Assembly: GCF_002847015.1 (NCBI RefSeq)
Contig: NZ_CP025085.1
Location: 1,798,001 to 1,862,000 of the forward strand
Direction: 5' to 3'
DNA: 64,000 nucleotides
Source: Prodigiosinella confusarubida
GTDB taxonomy: Bacteria > Pseudomonadota > Gammaproteobacteria > Enterobacterales > Enterobacteriaceae
A model generated the notes under the pieces. It saw only the letters and a list, made by a program, of their open reading frames with translations, was not told the origin of the DNA and did not search any database. The translations under genes were made by a program, and so were the position numbers. Shown piece after piece: positions 9,789-19,425 of this stretch; position 1 is the first letter of the stretch, and the number at the start of each line of letters is the position of its first letter.

Positions 9789-9947
9789 TACCGTCAATTT
9801 TAATCTGGCTCGTATAAAGTCTTACTTGATAAAGACGCTTTAGATTGCTTTTTGCGCCAAAATGAGTAAACTTTTCGGGCTTTTTATATGACACTGGGCC
9901 CCGTTCCTCGATGGGGCCTGGCTGTTTTATTCACTAAAGAGGATGTT

Positions 9948-10196
9948 ATGGTAACAATTCGTTTGGCTCGTGGCGGCGCTAAAAAACGCCCGTTCTATCA
10001 AGTCGTCGTGACCGATAGCCGCAATGCGCGCGATGGTCGTTTTATTGAACGTGTAGGCTTCTTCAACCCGATCGCAACTGGTCAGGCTGAAGTCTTACGT
10101 TTGGATCTTGACCGTATTGAGCATTGGGTTGGTCAGGGTGCTACCGTTTCTGATCGCGTTTCTGCGTTGATCAAAGACGTTAAGAAAGCAGCATAA
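9948..10196 (+). CDS. rpsP: 30S ribosomal protein S16
   Basis: An 82-residue primary 16S-binding protein. [20 protein letters not shown] is the canonical start, so ATG 9948 is chosen over an ATG 60 bp upstream; GAGG lies just before it. First gene of rpsP-rimM-trmD-rplS. A GGGCCCC...GGGGCC inverted repeat in the leader (about 9897-9920) might act in leader control or as an ffh terminator; I cannot tell which. Confidence 0.98.
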   Translation: MVTIRLARGGAKKRPFYQVVVTDSRNARDGRFIERVGFFNPIATGQAEVLRLDLDRIEHWVGQGATVSDRVSALIKDVKKAA

Positions 10197-10214
10197 TCTG
10201 TTGCGGTGGTGACA

Positions 10215-10763
10215 ATGAGCAATCAACTTAGCTCGCATGCTCCCGTTAGCCCGGTTGTGATGGGTAAAATGGGGTCAACGTATGGTATCAGGGGTTGGCT
10301 CAGAGTGTTTTCATCCACCGAAGACGCCGAAAGTATTTTTGACTATCAACCCTGGTTTATCCAGAACAAAGGTCGTTGGCAGCTTATCGAAATTGAGAGC
10401 TGGAAGCACCATAATCAGGATCTGGTCATCAAAATTAAAGATGTTGATGATCGGGAAGCTGCGAATTTACTGACGAATTGTGAAATTATCGTTGATTCAG
10501 CGCAGTTGCCTGAACTGGGAGAGGGTGATTATTACTGGAAGGATCTTATTGGCTGTGAGGTTGTGACCACTGCTGGTTACGAGCTGGGGAAAGTCACTGA
10601 TATGATGGAAACCGGTTCAAATGACGTCATAGTAGTAAGAGCTACTCTGAAAGATGCTTACGGAGTCAAGGAGCGGTTGATCCCGTTCCTGACTGAACAG
10701 GTTGTCAAGCATGTTGACCTCTCTACTCATCGTATCGAAGTAGATTGGGATCCTGGTTTTTGA
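10215..10763 (+). CDS. rimM: Ribosome maturation factor RimM
   Basis: A 182-residue factor that binds S19 and helps maturation of the 30S head. The N-terminal RimM barrel ([18 protein letters not shown]) and C-terminal PRC-barrel ([31 protein letters not shown]) are complete. ATG 10215 matches the E. coli start; the GTG three codons upstream is less likely. It lies 18 bp after rpsP. Confidence 0.97.
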   Translation: MSNQLSSHAPVSPVVMGKMGSTYGIRGWLRVFSSTEDAESIFDYQPWFIQNKGRWQLIEIESWKHHNQDLVIKIKDVDDREAANLLTNCEIIVDSAQLPELGEGDYYWKDLIGCEVVTTAGYELGKVTDMMETGSNDVIVVRATLKDAYGVKERLIPFLTEQVVKHVDLSTHRIEVDWDPGF

Positions 10764-10801
10764 ACTCTGTACTGAATAGTAATATCGGGTGGAACAAAAC
10801 T

Positions 10802-11557
10802 ATGTGGATTGGGGTTATCAGCCTGTTTCCAGAGATGTTCCGCGCCATTACTGATTATGGAGTTACAGGCCGGGCAGTTAAAAATGGCCTGCTGAGCGTA
10901 CAGTATTGGAGTCCGCGAGATTTCGCTTACGATCGGCATCGTACCGTAGACGATCGCCCCTATGGTGGTGGCCCCGGTATGCTGATGATGGTGCAACCTT
11001 TGCGGGATGCGATTCATGCAGCAAAAACAGCGGCAGGCAAAGGTGTGAAGGTGATTTATCTGTCACCGCAGGGCCGCAAATTAGATCAGCAAGGCGTACG
11101 TCAACTTGCCACTAATCAGAAGATGATTCTGGTTTGTGGTCGATACGAGGGAATTGATGAGCGCGTAATCAAGACTGAGATTGATGAAGAATGGTCAATC
11201 GGTGATTACGTTCTCAGTGGTGGTGAATTGCCAGCAATGACATTGATTGATTCCGTGTCCCGGTTTATTCCGGGGGTTCTGGGTCATGAAGCTTCAGCAG
11301 AAGAGGACTCTTTTGCGGATGGATTGTTGGATTGCCCCCATTTCACTCGTCCTGAAGTGTTGACCGGTATGGACGTTCCGGCAGTTCTGCTGTCAGGCAA
11401 CCATGCTGAAATACGTCGCTGGCGTTTGAAGCAGTCGCTGGGCCGAACCTGGCTTAGAAGACCTGAACTTCTGAAAAGCCTAGCTCTGACTGACGAGCAA
11501 GCAAGGTTGTTGACTGAATTTCAAAATGAATATCAGTCTGGACAACACAAGTATTAG
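10802..11557 (+). CDS. trmD: tRNA (guanine-37-N1) methyltransferase
   Basis: SPOUT-class enzyme that places m1G37 on tRNAs for Leu, Pro and Arg and prevents frameshifting. [13 protein letters not shown] is the canonical N-terminus; the AdoMet-binding trefoil knot is visible in [11 protein letters not shown] and [14 protein letters not shown]. At 251 residues it is four shorter than E. coli TrmD at a variable C-terminus. An in-frame ATG at 10745 overlapping rimM is rejected as start. Confidence 0.97.
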   Translation: MWIGVISLFPEMFRAITDYGVTGRAVKNGLLSVQYWSPRDFAYDRHRTVDDRPYGGGPGMLMMVQPLRDAIHAAKTAAGKGVKVIYLSPQGRKLDQQGVRQLATNQKMILVCGRYEGIDERVIKTEIDEEWSIGDYVLSGGELPAMTLIDSVSRFIPGVLGHEASAEEDSFADGLLDCPHFTRPEVLTGMDVPAVLLSGNHAEIRRWRLKQSLGRTWLRRPELLKSLALTDEQARLLTEFQNEYQSGQHKY

Positions 11558-11605
11558 TGGGTCGTTACGGGAGTGCCGAGCGAACCCAAATATCAGTTTA
11601 CCTAG

Positions 11606-11968
<363 letters not shown>

Positions 11969-12007
11969 GAGCGCGCTTTCGCAACATCCGAAAAGCGGTT
12001 ATAGAAA

Positions 12008-12040
12008 AGGGACGTGCCACACTGGCATGCCCTTTTTTTT
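12008..12040 (+). terminator. Terminator of the rpsP-rimM-trmD-rplS operon
   Basis: GGGACGTGCCA and TGGCATGCCC form a stem with a short loop, with an A-rich left flank and a T8 run on the right. Strong rho-independent form, 39 bp after rplS. Confidence 0.9.
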
Positions 12041-12087
12041 ACTATTAATTCCAGATAATACCAATGACAGATGGTGAGCAACACATC

Positions 12088-12210
12088 TTAATTTGACTTG
12101 CGTGCTATGACGGTTGGGAACATATGTATCCGATCATTGATAAATTCAACATCGCTAAATCCTGCGTTTCCTAATTGAATCTGTGTTTGCTCGGGATGGT
12201 CCGTTTGGCT
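12088..12210 (-). pseudogene. C-terminal remnant of a SAM-dependent methyltransferase
   Basis: On the minus strand a 40-codon open stretch ends in TAA at 12088. It reads DHPEQTQIQLGNAGFSDVEF, then FPTVIARKSN at the end. The pattern (leucine-gly-asn-AGF-x-D-V-E followed by a hydrophobic strand and V-ARK) is the usual end of class I AdoMet methyltransferases. A TGA blocks the frame upstream and I see no catalytic domain, so this looks like the tail of a lost gene. The remainder of the 304-bp rplS-to-membrane-gene gap holds only the terminator and AT-rich sequence. Confidence 0.5.
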
Positions 12211-12272
12211 TCAATAACTCCGTGAGAAAAGCTGATGTTGAAACGACATTAATTTAGTATCAATTTCTTCAA

Positions 12273-13205
12273 TTAAAATATCAACAAATGCAGCAACGTT
12301 CTAATCAGAATACCAAACAGGGCACCCAGCGCAGCGTAGCGGAATAAGCGGGTGAAACGTGAGCCCACGCCTAGAAAAATGCCAATTCCCGGTAAATCAA
12401 AGGTTTGTACCAGCAAACCGGTGGAGGCGTTGATCTGGCTGGCGGTCATTTTCCCTTGATAAATTAGGTCTGACACTACGCCAAAGTAAGCGGTGCCACC
12501 CGCCAGACATTTCACCAGTGTTGGCATCACGAAAATAGGGGAAATATTGACCGAAGCAAGTAGCGGCGAGAAAAAGTGTTCAAGTGCAGTTACCGCGCCA
12601 GCCGATTCCAGAATGCCGACAATCGTCATTGATAAAATTAGCATCGGCACCGATCCGAGCGCCAACCTGATGGCGTCTGCCCCCGCGCTATTGATGATAC
12701 CGATAATCCCTTTCCGGCCAGGCTCCTCGGCAGAAACCTCATCGGAGCGGCTGCTTTCCGCCGCGGACAGTCTACGTCCAAGAACATGATAGGTGATAGC
12801 TGCGGCAGCCAGGCCACCAGTGATTGAAATCACGATGGCCGCAGCCCAGTTCAGGCCAAACGGAATAAGAGGGTAAAATACGTTGCCCTGTCCCATGGCG
12901 AATACCATGGCCAGTGTTGCTGCCATATGGCGATCGGATATGCCTCGTTTTTCCATAATTGATAAGGTCGCCAGTGGTGCGGCAAAGCTGACAAAGTTGA
13001 GCTGAATCAGTGCAAAGGTGCTCATGCCGGCTAGTCCAAAGGGTTTGAGGATGGGGGCCATCCACCTGACGAGTGCATCCACTATCCCTTTTGATTCCAG
13101 AAACTGCATGATGACTAGCATTACGACCATGATCGGCAGCAGCGTATAAAGCGCGACATCAACGGAGGATTTCCCCGACGACATGATGATTCCAATGACA
13201 TCCAT
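12273..13205 (-). CDS. Membrane protein with two nucleoside-recognition (Gate) domains
   Basis: A 310-residue protein with eight to ten hydrophobic segments in two halves separated by a charged linker (SAAESSRSDEVSAEEPGRKG, near residues 147-166). Each half resembles the Gate domain of nucleoside transporters and the SpmA/SpmB and YjiH/YjiG proteins; E. coli keeps such halves as two genes. Substrate and role are unknown; export or uptake of a small molecule is an inference. It stands alone, 229 bp from the btsR-like gene on the same strand, with a CRP-like site upstream. E. coli has nothing like it between rplS and aroF. Confidence 0.8.
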   Translation of the reverse strand: MDVIGIIMSSGKSSVDVALYTLLPIMVVMLVIMQFLESKGIVDALVRWMAPILKPFGLAGMSTFALIQLNFVSFAAPLATLSIMEKRGISDRHMAATLAMVFAMGQGNVFYPLIPFGLNWAAAIVISITGGLAAAAITYHVLGRRLSAAESSRSDEVSAEEPGRKGIIGIINSAGADAIRLALGSVPMLILSMTIVGILESAGAVTALEHFFSPLLASVNISPIFVMPTLVKCLAGGTAYFGVVSDLIYQGKMTASQINASTGLLVQTFDLPGIGIFLGVGSRFTRLFRYAALGALFGILIRTLLHLLIF

Positions 13206-13286
13206 CTAAATATCTCTGAGCGGGTAGAACTATTCGGTTTTTTGTTGACCGACGAGACTGACCCGAAATTTCTGTCCCGCTATTTT

Positions 13287-13302
13287 CGTGATAAACATCA
13301 CA
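13287..13302 (-). promoter_or_regulatory. CRP-like binding site upstream of the two-Gate membrane gene
   Basis: Minus strand TGTGA-N6-TCACG, one mismatch from the CRP consensus TGTGA-N6-TCACA, about 82 bp before the start codon of the gene at 12273-13205. The position suits catabolite activation, which fits a transporter-like gene; this is inference. Confidence 0.5.
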
Positions 13303-13434
13303 ATATTCCAGTAAGTTTTTGCCAGCGTTGGCGATAAATTTGGTGGTCAAAGGTTATTACTGATCTTGGTGAAAACCATTAACCTTTTTGTCAGATGTGT
13401 ATGCTTGGGGCGAGTTCTTCATTAAAAACAACAT

Positions 13435-14151
13435 TCAGGTGATACCCAGTTTTTCTTTCAATAATTTTAAATATCGTCGACTAACCGGTATGTGTTTACC
13501 TGTATTGGTTATGACATCAGCAGAACCGTTATCCATTAGTTGTATTTCCTTCAATAATTCCGTGTTGACCATATATTGTCGATGACAGCGAACAAACGGT
13601 GTCTTTTCCTCCAGTGTTTTCAGTGAAAGTTGGGTATAACCTGATTGTGTCACGCCTACGACATGTACACCGCTGAGTTCTGAGCTTAAATATTCAACTT
13701 CTTCAACTTTCAGCAGAAAAATACGGTTGTGCCCATAACAAGGAATATGGCGTAAGTAGGGTTCGGTAATTAATTGTACATTTTTATTTACACTTACACC
13801 TCGTCGTAATCTATTTAGCGTCTTTGATAACCGTTGAGCATCAAGAGGCTTGAGTAGATAGTCGAAGGCATGTTCTTCGAAAGCGCGAATGGCATATTCA
13901 TCATACGCTGTGACAAACACCACATATGGCATAGTGTCTGGATCAAGCATGGACACCATTTCCAATCCGTTGATTTTTGGCATTTGGATATCGAGAAATA
14001 TCACATTCGGTTGAAGACGATTTATCGTCGGTATGGCTTCCAGCGCATTGTTGCATTCGGCGATAATAGTGATATCCGATTCGTTCGCCAGGAGTAGCCC
14101 CAGCTCTTCGCGGGCTGGTTTCTCATCATCGATAATTATTACTTTTAACAT
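13435..14151 (-). CDS. btsR: LytTR-family response regulator, BtsR (YehT)-like
   Basis: A 238-residue two-component regulator; E. coli BtsR has 239. The receiver domain (1-120) shows the acidic pair in IIIDDEKPAREELG, phospho-acceptor Asp54 in FLDIQMPKINGLEMV, Thr in VFVTAYDEYA and Lys in YLLKPLD. The LytTR DNA-binding domain fills about 140-238 (RIFLLKVEEVEYL; HRQYMVNTELL). In E. coli BtsS/BtsR senses pyruvate and drives the transporter gene btsT. No sensor kinase lies nearby, so its partner must be elsewhere. ATG 14151 matches the family start; an ATG 81 bp further upstream is less likely. Confidence 0.85.
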   Translation of the reverse strand: MLKVIIIDDEKPAREELGLLLANESDITIIAECNNALEAIPTINRLQPNVIFLDIQMPKINGLEMVSMLDPDTMPYVVFVTAYDEYAIRAFEEHAFDYLLKPLDAQRLSKTLNRLRRGVSVNKNVQLITEPYLRHIPCYGHNRIFLLKVEEVEYLSSELSGVHVVGVTQSGYTQLSLKTLEEKTPFVRCHRQYMVNTELLKEIQLMDNGSADVITNTGKHIPVSRRYLKLLKEKLGIT

Positions 14152-14241
14152 TATTTCCCCCTTATGTATTGATTCTATCATTTCCCAACAAAGGGATAGA
14201 GTGGTGTTGGCTGGAAGTGAGGGTTGATGCAAATTTAGTGA

Positions 14242-14316
14242 TCTTTATCTGGTTTTACAGGCAGTAATTTTTTCTTTACGGATGTGGATTGAAAAATTTA
14301 CGCGGTATGTTATGGT
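14242..14316 (+). promoter_or_regulatory. aroF promoter with three phased TyrR-type boxes
   Basis: Right half-sites TTTACA/TTTACG end at about 14259, 14280 and 14302, spaced 21-22 bp (two helical turns). The 18-bp units are 14242-14259 (strong right half only), 14263-14280 (AGTAAT-N6-TTTACG) and 14285-14302 (TGGATT-N6-TTTACG), against the TyrR consensus TGTAAA-N6-TTTACA. The third overlaps the -35 TTGAAA (14289-14294); the -10 is TATGGT (14311-14316). E. coli aroF is repressed by TyrR through boxes laid out this way. Confidence 0.65.
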
Positions 14317-14380
14317 GTCATCCGTAACGCGATATGGGCGCTAGTGTCCCTCATAGACAGGAATTAACAGGATCATGCAT

Positions 14381-15454
14381 ATGCAAAAAGATTCGCTCAA
14401 TAATATCAATATCAGTGATGAACAGGTGTTAATCACGCCTGATGAATTGAAAGCCAAATTCCCACTGAATGATCGAGAACAGCAAGCTATTGCGCAGTCA
14501 CGTAGCACCATTGCGAATATTATTCATGGCCGTGATGATCGACAGTTGATCGTTTGTGGCCCTTGTTCAATCCATGATACGGATGCTGCTCTGGATTATG
14601 CGCGTCGTTTAAAAACGCTTTCAACTGAATTGAGTGATCGGCTGTATATCGTTATGCGTGTCTATTTTGAAAAACCGCGTACCACTGTTGGTTGGAAAGG
14701 ATTAATCAATGATCCTTACATGGATGGGTCGTTTGATGTAGAAGCTGGATTGCATATTGCCCGTGGTCTGTTACTTGAATTGGTCCACATGGGATTGCCG
14801 TTGGCGACTGAAGCTCTGGACCCGAACAGCCCACAATATTTGGGGGATCTCTTTAGTTGGTCTGCAATCGGCGCGAGGACCACTGAGTCCCAGACGCATC
14901 GGGAAATGGCTTCTGGCCTCTCAATGCCGGTCGGCTTTAAAAATGGTACGGATGGTAGTCTTGGTACTGCTATTAATGCAATGAAAGCAGCCTCAATGCC
15001 ACATCGTTTTGTTGGTATTAACCAGGGCGGTCAGGTATGTCTACTGCAGACACAAGGCAACGCTGATGGACATGTTATTTTACGCGGCGGAAAAAGACCT
15101 AATTACAGTGCACAGGATGTCGCTGAGTGTGAAAAACAGATGCGGGACGCAGGGCTGAAGCCGGCGCTGATGATAGATTGTAGCCACGGTAATTCCAATA
15201 AGGACTATCGTCGGCAGCCGTTGGTGGTGGAATCGATTATTGAGCAGATTAAGGCAGGTAACCGTTCTATCATAGGATTGATGCTAGAGAGCAATATTAA
15301 CGAAGGCAATCAGTCATCCGAGCAGCCACGTTCGCAGATGCATTATGGTGTATCCGTGACTGATGCCTGTATCAGTTGGGAAAGTACGGAAACATTGTTA
15401 CGTTCGTTACATCAGGAACTTGATGCGGTAGGCACAAATCGGTTAGGAGAATAA
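14381..15454 (+). CDS. aroF: 3-deoxy-7-phosphoheptulonate synthase, tyrosine-sensitive
   Basis: First committed step of aromatic amino-acid synthesis: PEP plus erythrose-4-phosphate to DAHP. The 357 residues match E. coli AroF (356) more closely in order and N-terminus (MQKDSLNNINISDEQVL) than AroG or AroH. Metal and substrate motifs CGPCSIHD, KPRTTVGWKG, GARTTESQTHRE and DCSHGNSNKDYRRQP are present. ATG 14381 was chosen because AGGA lies at proper distance and it gives the E. coli start; ATG 14375 is too close. Operon with tyrA, three bases apart. Confidence 0.96.
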   Translation: MQKDSLNNINISDEQVLITPDELKAKFPLNDREQQAIAQSRSTIANIIHGRDDRQLIVCGPCSIHDTDAALDYARRLKTLSTELSDRLYIVMRVYFEKPRTTVGWKGLINDPYMDGSFDVEAGLHIARGLLLELVHMGLPLATEALDPNSPQYLGDLFSWSAIGARTTESQTHREMASGLSMPVGFKNGTDGSLGTAINAMKAASMPHRFVGINQGGQVCLLQTQGNADGHVILRGGKRPNYSAQDVAECEKQMRDAGLKPALMIDCSHGNSNKDYRRQPLVVESIIEQIKAGNRSIIGLMLESNINEGNQSSEQPRSQMHYGVSVTDACISWESTETLLRSLHQELDAVGTNRLGE

Positions 15455-15457
15455 TAA

Positions 15458-16579
15458 ATGGTCGCTGAACTGACCGCTTTACGTGATCAGATTGATGAGG
15501 TAGATAAAGCGCTGCTGACGCTGTTATCACGCCGATTACAACTGGTAGCGGATGTTGGCGAAGTGAAAAGTCGCTATGGGTTACCGATTTACGCTCCGGA
15601 ACGAGAAGCAGCGATGCTGAGTTCACGCCGAAAAGAAGCGGAGATGTTAGGTGTTCCTCCTGATCTGATTGAGGATGTTTTGCGTCGTGTCATACGGGAA
15701 TCATATTCTAGTGAGAACGATAAAGGGTTTAAAACGCTATGTCCTCAACTCCGCTCCGTGGTGATTATTGGTGGTCATGGGCAGATGGGGCGGTTGTTTG
15801 ACAAAATGCTGACGTTGTCTGGTTACCAGGTCAAGATTTTGGAACAGGATGACTGGCCGCAGGCTGACGCGTTATTATCCGATGCAGGTATGGTTATTGT
15901 CAGTGTTCCTATTCATGTAACGGAACAGGTCATTGCCCTGCTTCCCAAACTACCTGATGACTGCATCCTGGTAGATCTGGCATCGGTAAAAAATGGTCCA
16001 TTGCAGGCGATGTTAGCGGCTCATTCGGGTCCTGTATTGGGATTGCATCCGATGTTCGGACCAGACAGTGGTAGCCTGGCCAAACAGGTGGTGGTGTATT
16101 GTGACGGTCGTCAACCTGAAGCCTATCAGTGGTTGCTGGAGCAAATTCAGGTATGGGGAGCGAGATTACATCGTATCAGTGCTGTTGAACACGATCAGAA
16201 TATGGCCTTTATTCAGGCTCTACGCCATTTCGCTACTTTTGCTTATGGGGTGCATTTGGCAGAAGAAAATGTGCAATTGGAACAATTACTGGCTTTATCT
16301 TCACCGATTTATCGCCTGGAACTGGCAATGGTAGGCCGTCTGTTTGCTCAGGATCCGCAGTTGTATGCAGATATCATCATGTCTTCAGAAAATAATCTGG
16401 CATTGATCAAACGCTATTATCTGCGATTTGGTGAGGCTATCGCGTTGCTGGAGCAAGGAGATAAAGCTGCTTTTATCAGTAGCTTCAGAAAAGTTGAACA
16501 CTGGTTTGGTGATTATGCACGCCGTTTCCAATCAGAGAGCCAAGTGTTATTGCGCCAGGCTAACGATATTCGGCAGTAG
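15458..16579 (+). CDS. tyrA: Bifunctional chorismate mutase / prephenate dehydrogenase
   Basis: Makes 4-hydroxyphenylpyruvate for tyrosine. Residues 1-90 are the AroQ-type mutase ([19 protein letters not shown]); residues 98 onward are the NAD-dependent dehydrogenase with the Rossmann motif [13 protein letters not shown] and [10 protein letters not shown] around the catalytic His. At 373 residues it equals E. coli TyrA. It is translated with aroF and ends in a terminator shared with pheA. Confidence 0.97.
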   Translation: MVAELTALRDQIDEVDKALLTLLSRRLQLVADVGEVKSRYGLPIYAPEREAAMLSSRRKEAEMLGVPPDLIEDVLRRVIRESYSSENDKGFKTLCPQLRSVVIIGGHGQMGRLFDKMLTLSGYQVKILEQDDWPQADALLSDAGMVIVSVPIHVTEQVIALLPKLPDDCILVDLASVKNGPLQAMLAAHSGPVLGLHPMFGPDSGSLAKQVVVYCDGRQPEAYQWLLEQIQVWGARLHRISAVEHDQNMAFIQALRHFATFAYGVHLAEENVQLEQLLALSSPIYRLELAMVGRLFAQDPQLYADIIMSSENNLALIKRYYLRFGEAIALLEQGDKAAFISSFRKVEHWFGDYARRFQSESQVLLRQANDIRQ

Positions 16580-16602
16580 AAAATTAGTCTTTAATGATAT
16601 TA

Positions 16603-16637
16603 CCGCCATTCCCCTTTAGTCGGGTATGGCGTTTTTT
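16603..16637. terminator. Terminator between converging tyrA and pheA
   Basis: GCCATxxCCC and GGGxATGGC form the stem, followed by T6. It lies in the 62 bp between the two stop codons; the T-run suits tyrA best. Confidence 0.75.
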
Positions 16638-16641
16638 GTTA

Positions 16642-17799
16642 TCAATCAGTCTCTACTGGTACAATGTTTTCACTGGGATAGCAGCCAAGCACTTTTAATG
16701 AACGGGTTATCATCGCCAGATCTTTGAGCGCGTTTTGCATTTCTTTACTGCGCAGATTGGCCTGAACATCAATATAAAACATCTCTTCCCATGGATTACC
16801 GTGAATGGGTCGGGACTCCAGTTTTGTCATTACGATACCGTGTTCACGCAGTACAAGTAATGCCTCCACCAGAGCGCCGGATTGCTGACCTGTTGCCATG
16901 ATAAGCGTTGTTTTGGCTGGTACCTGTTCGGTAACTTCGATAGGTTTGCGGGCCAATATAATAAAGCGGGTAATATTTTGTGACTGGTTCGCCAGGTTAT
17001 GTTCCAGTACTTGTAACTGGTAAAGCGTACCTCCTGCCTCACTGCCTAATGCGGCAACCTTGGAGGATTTCAGTTCTGATACTTTGGCCATTGCCGCAGC
17101 CGTACTTTCGCAGTATTCGATTTTCCAGTGTGGGAAGCGATTAATAAAATTGCTGCATTGTTGAAAGGGTTGGGGATGGCTGTAAACCGTTTCTATTTGA
17201 TCAAGGTGGGTATCAACAGCGACCAGAACACAGTGATCAATCGGATTGGTTATTTCACCAACAATAGATAATCCTGTGTGTTGCAGTAGGTCATAGACAT
17301 CATTGATAGAACCTGAACTGGTATTTTCAATCGGTAATACAGCGTAATCAGCCTGACCGATTTCCACTATGTTGATGATGTCGTGAAACTTTTGGCATCC
17401 GCACTCAATAATATTGTCGAAATGGCGAGCTGCATACTGGCGGGCTGCCAAATGAGAATAAGAACCTTTCGGACCTAAAAAAGCAATACGTGCTGAATGT
17501 GACGTGGTTTGATTCAAATGTTGTTGCAGTAAGGCTTGCTGAGTAAGAACAGAATCTTCGATAATAAGCTGGAACAGCCGAGTAATATAGTGGCCATCAA
17601 GATGATGTTTTTTCCCTTCGTCAATCAAGGCTGAAAGCAAGTCGCGTTCACGTTCCTTATCGCGGATGGGGCGGTGAGTATGTTGTTTGGTTTTTGCTAC
17701 CTCCAGTGCCAGCTCCCGTCTTTGAGCTAACAATTCAAGCAGTTGCATATCTAGAGCGCTGATGCGGTTGCGTAATATCAGTAACGGATTGTCGGTCAT
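16642..17799 (-). CDS. pheA: Bifunctional chorismate mutase / prephenate dehydratase
   Basis: Makes phenylpyruvate for phenylalanine. Residues 1-95 are the AroQ mutase ([20 protein letters not shown]), about 105-285 the dehydratase ([15 protein letters not shown]; the catalytic TRF motif in NITRFIIL), and 300-375 the ACT regulatory domain with the phenylalanine-binding [10 protein letters not shown] and [15 protein letters not shown]. At 385 residues it is one shorter than E. coli. Expression is controlled by the pheL leader and attenuator upstream. Confidence 0.97.
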   Translation of the reverse strand: MTDNPLLILRNRISALDMQLLELLAQRRELALEVAKTKQHTHRPIRDKERERDLLSALIDEGKKHHLDGHYITRLFQLIIEDSVLTQQALLQQHLNQTTSHSARIAFLGPKGSYSHLAARQYAARHFDNIIECGCQKFHDIINIVEIGQADYAVLPIENTSSGSINDVYDLLQHTGLSIVGEITNPIDHCVLVAVDTHLDQIETVYSHPQPFQQCSNFINRFPHWKIEYCESTAAAMAKVSELKSSKVAALGSEAGGTLYQLQVLEHNLANQSQNITRFIILARKPIEVTEQVPAKTTLIMATGQQSGALVEALLVLREHGIVMTKLESRPIHGNPWEEMFYIDVQANLRSKEMQNALKDLAMITRSLKVLGCYPSENIVPVETD

Positions 17800-17827
17800 A
17801 AGGCATTTACCTGTTTGCTGTCCATAT

Positions 17828-17859
17828 AAAAAAGCCCCCTAAGTTCAGGAGGCTTTTTT
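17828..17859 (-). terminator. pheA attenuator (intrinsic terminator)
   Basis: On the minus strand AGCCTCCT and AGGGGGCT form a stem with a short loop ahead of a T6 run, between the pheL stop (17876) and the pheA start (17799). With the phenylalanine-rich leader peptide just upstream this is the classic attenuation arrangement: ribosome stalling at Phe codons prevents this hairpin. Confidence 0.85.
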
Positions 17860-17875
17860 GTTCGTCTTCGTATTC

Positions 17876-17947
17876 TCACTCACACGACAATTGCCCCCAG
17901 CCGGGTAGAATGAAAAAAAATACGAAGAAGAACAACTTTTGATTCAT
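17876..17947 (-). CDS. pheL: pheA leader peptide
   Basis: A 23-codon frame on the minus strand, with FFFVFFF near its middle: seven phenylalanine codons counting the one just before. The E. coli leader has 15 residues and also seven Phe; the sequence here is otherwise different and longer. AAGGAT lies upstream of its ATG. It reports charged tRNA-Phe level to the downstream attenuator. Confidence 0.9.
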   Translation of the reverse strand: MNQKLFFFVFFFILPGWGQLSCE

Positions 17948-17976
17948 GATTAAAATCCTTGCTGTTGATGTTAGTA

Positions 17977-18005
17977 AGGTAACTGCTGCCTTTTCATCCT
18001 GTCAA
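17977..18005 (-). promoter_or_regulatory. Promoter of pheL-pheA
   Basis: Minus strand TTGACA (18005-18000), a 17-bp spacer and TTACCT (17982-17977), about 30 bp before the pheL start. The -35 is perfect, the -10 weak. The E. coli pheA promoter has the same TTGACA at the same place. Confidence 0.65.
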
Positions 18006-18030
18006 TAAAAAACGCGCCTGACGGCGCGTT
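18006..18030 (-). terminator. Terminator of raiA
   Basis: Minus strand AACGCGCC-GTCA-GGCGCGTT followed by T6, a strong hairpin 28 bp after the raiA stop. It directly abuts the pheL -35 element. Confidence 0.88.
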
Positions 18031-18057
18031 AGTGGAAATAAAATACATAACCTGCTT

Positions 18058-18396
18058 TTATTCCTCCGGAGAAACCTGCAGATTGACATCTTTTATACAA
18101 GACTCGGCACGACGCGCTTCGCTTTTATGCTGTACTTTATTCAGCTGGCGTTCGAGTTTGGCAATGAGCTCATTGATGGCAGTATACATATCTTCGTGTT
18201 TGGCACTGGCGACCAGGGGACCATTGGGGGTATTGATCGTGGCATCGGCAACAAAGCCTTGTGGCTCTTTGGATAGGATAATATGTGGGTTAATTAACTG
18301 TGTTTGCCATTTATCCAGTTTCGTGAGACGGTCTTCGACATGTTGACGTATTGCGGGGGTAATATCCATTTGCTTACTGGTAATATTGATAGTCAT
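18058..18396 (-). CDS. raiA: Ribosome-associated inhibitor A (hibernation factor)
   Basis: A 112-residue protein that binds in the 30S decoding region in stationary phase or cold and blocks translation. It starts [20 protein letters not shown] and carries the HPF/RaiA fold, with the acidic, less conserved C-terminal tail ([11 protein letters not shown]) that distinguishes RaiA from short HPF. It sits between pheA and bamD, as in E. coli. The 294-bp gap upstream contains the bamD terminator and no gene. Confidence 0.96.
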   Translation of the reverse strand: MTINITSKQMDITPAIRQHVEDRLTKLDKWQTQLINPHIILSKEPQGFVADATINTPNGPLVASAKHEDMYTAINELIAKLERQLNKVQHKSEARRAESCIKDVNLQVSPEE

Positions 18397-18645
18397 AAAA
18401 ACTTACCTCTCTGCCTTGTCCGTCTTGGATAGTTTCAGCATACCTCTAGATGGAACAAAATGGGTGATTCCGATCACTTTTTTTTGTCACTTTTCGTCAA
18501 TAAACCTTGATTTGTGAACTGTCTTTGGGAATAACCACACTGGTCTTGTGGCTGTGTAAAGGCTATGGCATTATCGGTAAGATTTATTGTTGACGCTGGG
18601 TGTTTTATTTCCCGGCGTTTCATTTTCAAACAAGAAATACGGTAT

Positions 18646-18670
18646 AAAAAACGGCAGCCTAAGCTGCCGT
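18646..18670 (-). terminator. Terminator of bamD
   Basis: Minus strand ACGGCAGC-TTA-GGCTGCCGT followed by T6, 20 bp after the bamD stop. A near-perfect intrinsic terminator. Confidence 0.9.
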
Positions 18671-18690
18671 GGTGATAGGCTTTGTAATCG

Positions 18691-19425
18691 TTAAACAGGG
18701 TTGACGGCGATAATTTTTGCTACTTTGTCTGCCTCTGCAGTTAACTGCAATTCACGGTAAGCATTTTCCATTAATGGCAGCGCTTTTCTTGTCGCCTGCG
18801 TATCCGGATAATCTTTCATCATTTGCTCAACACGGTTAACAACCGCTACATAAGCGCCGCGTTTCGTGTAATATTGCGCGACTGAAAGTTGATATTTGGC
18901 CAGGCGTTCTTTCAGGAATTCCAGACGTTTGCTGGCATCAGTAGCGTAGAGACTTCTCGGGTAACCTTGCACTAGCTGGCGAAAGGCTTGGAAAGCTGCA
19001 CGGGCGTACTGAGGATCGCGGTCTGAACGATCAACACCAAAGAATCCTTGTAATGCACTATCATCTAACGCCATGTTGGTCAGGCCACGCATATAGAGCA
19101 CATAGTCTATGTTAGGATGCGTAGGGTTCAGGCGGATAAAACGATCAATGGATGCCTGAGCTAACGGTAGCTCGGCAGATTTATAGTAGGCATAAATGAG
19201 ATCCAACTGAACCTGTTGTGAATAAGGACCAAATGGATAACGGTTATCCAACGCTTCCAACTGCGTAATGGCGGCCTTAAAGTTGCCATCCTGCAGTTTT
19301 TCCTGAGCAGTGGCATAAATTTCTGAAGGTGGGCGATCAGGAACTGCATCTTTGGAGTTGCTGGAGCAACCAACCAGCGCCAGGCTCAACGTGGCTGCAG
19401 CCACCAGGTATTTCATACGCGTCAT
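18691..19425 (-). CDS. bamD: Outer-membrane assembly lipoprotein BamD
   Basis: A 244-residue essential lipoprotein of the BAM complex that inserts beta-barrel proteins in the outer membrane. The signal peptide ends in the lipobox LVGCS (lipidated Cys20). The mature part is a run of TPR-like helices ([49 protein letters not shown]). It has the E. coli length and order, divergent from rluD. Confidence 0.97.
   Translation of the reverse strand: MTRMKYLVAAATLSLALVGCSSNSKDAVPDRPPSEIYATAQEKLQDGNFKAAITQLEALDNRYPFGPYSQQVQLDLIYAYYKSAELPLAQASIDRFIRLNPTHPNIDYVLYMRGLTNMALDDSALQGFFGVDRSDRDPQYARAAFQAFRQLVQGYPRSLYATDASKRLEFLKERLAKYQLSVAQYYTKRGAYVAVVNRVEQMMKDYPDTQATRKALPLMENAYRELQLTAEADKVAKIIAVNPV

Noticed and set aside
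13870-14097. Plus-strand frames opposite the btsR-like gene
   Set aside because: Fully overlapped by the well-supported LytTR regulator; no homology seen.
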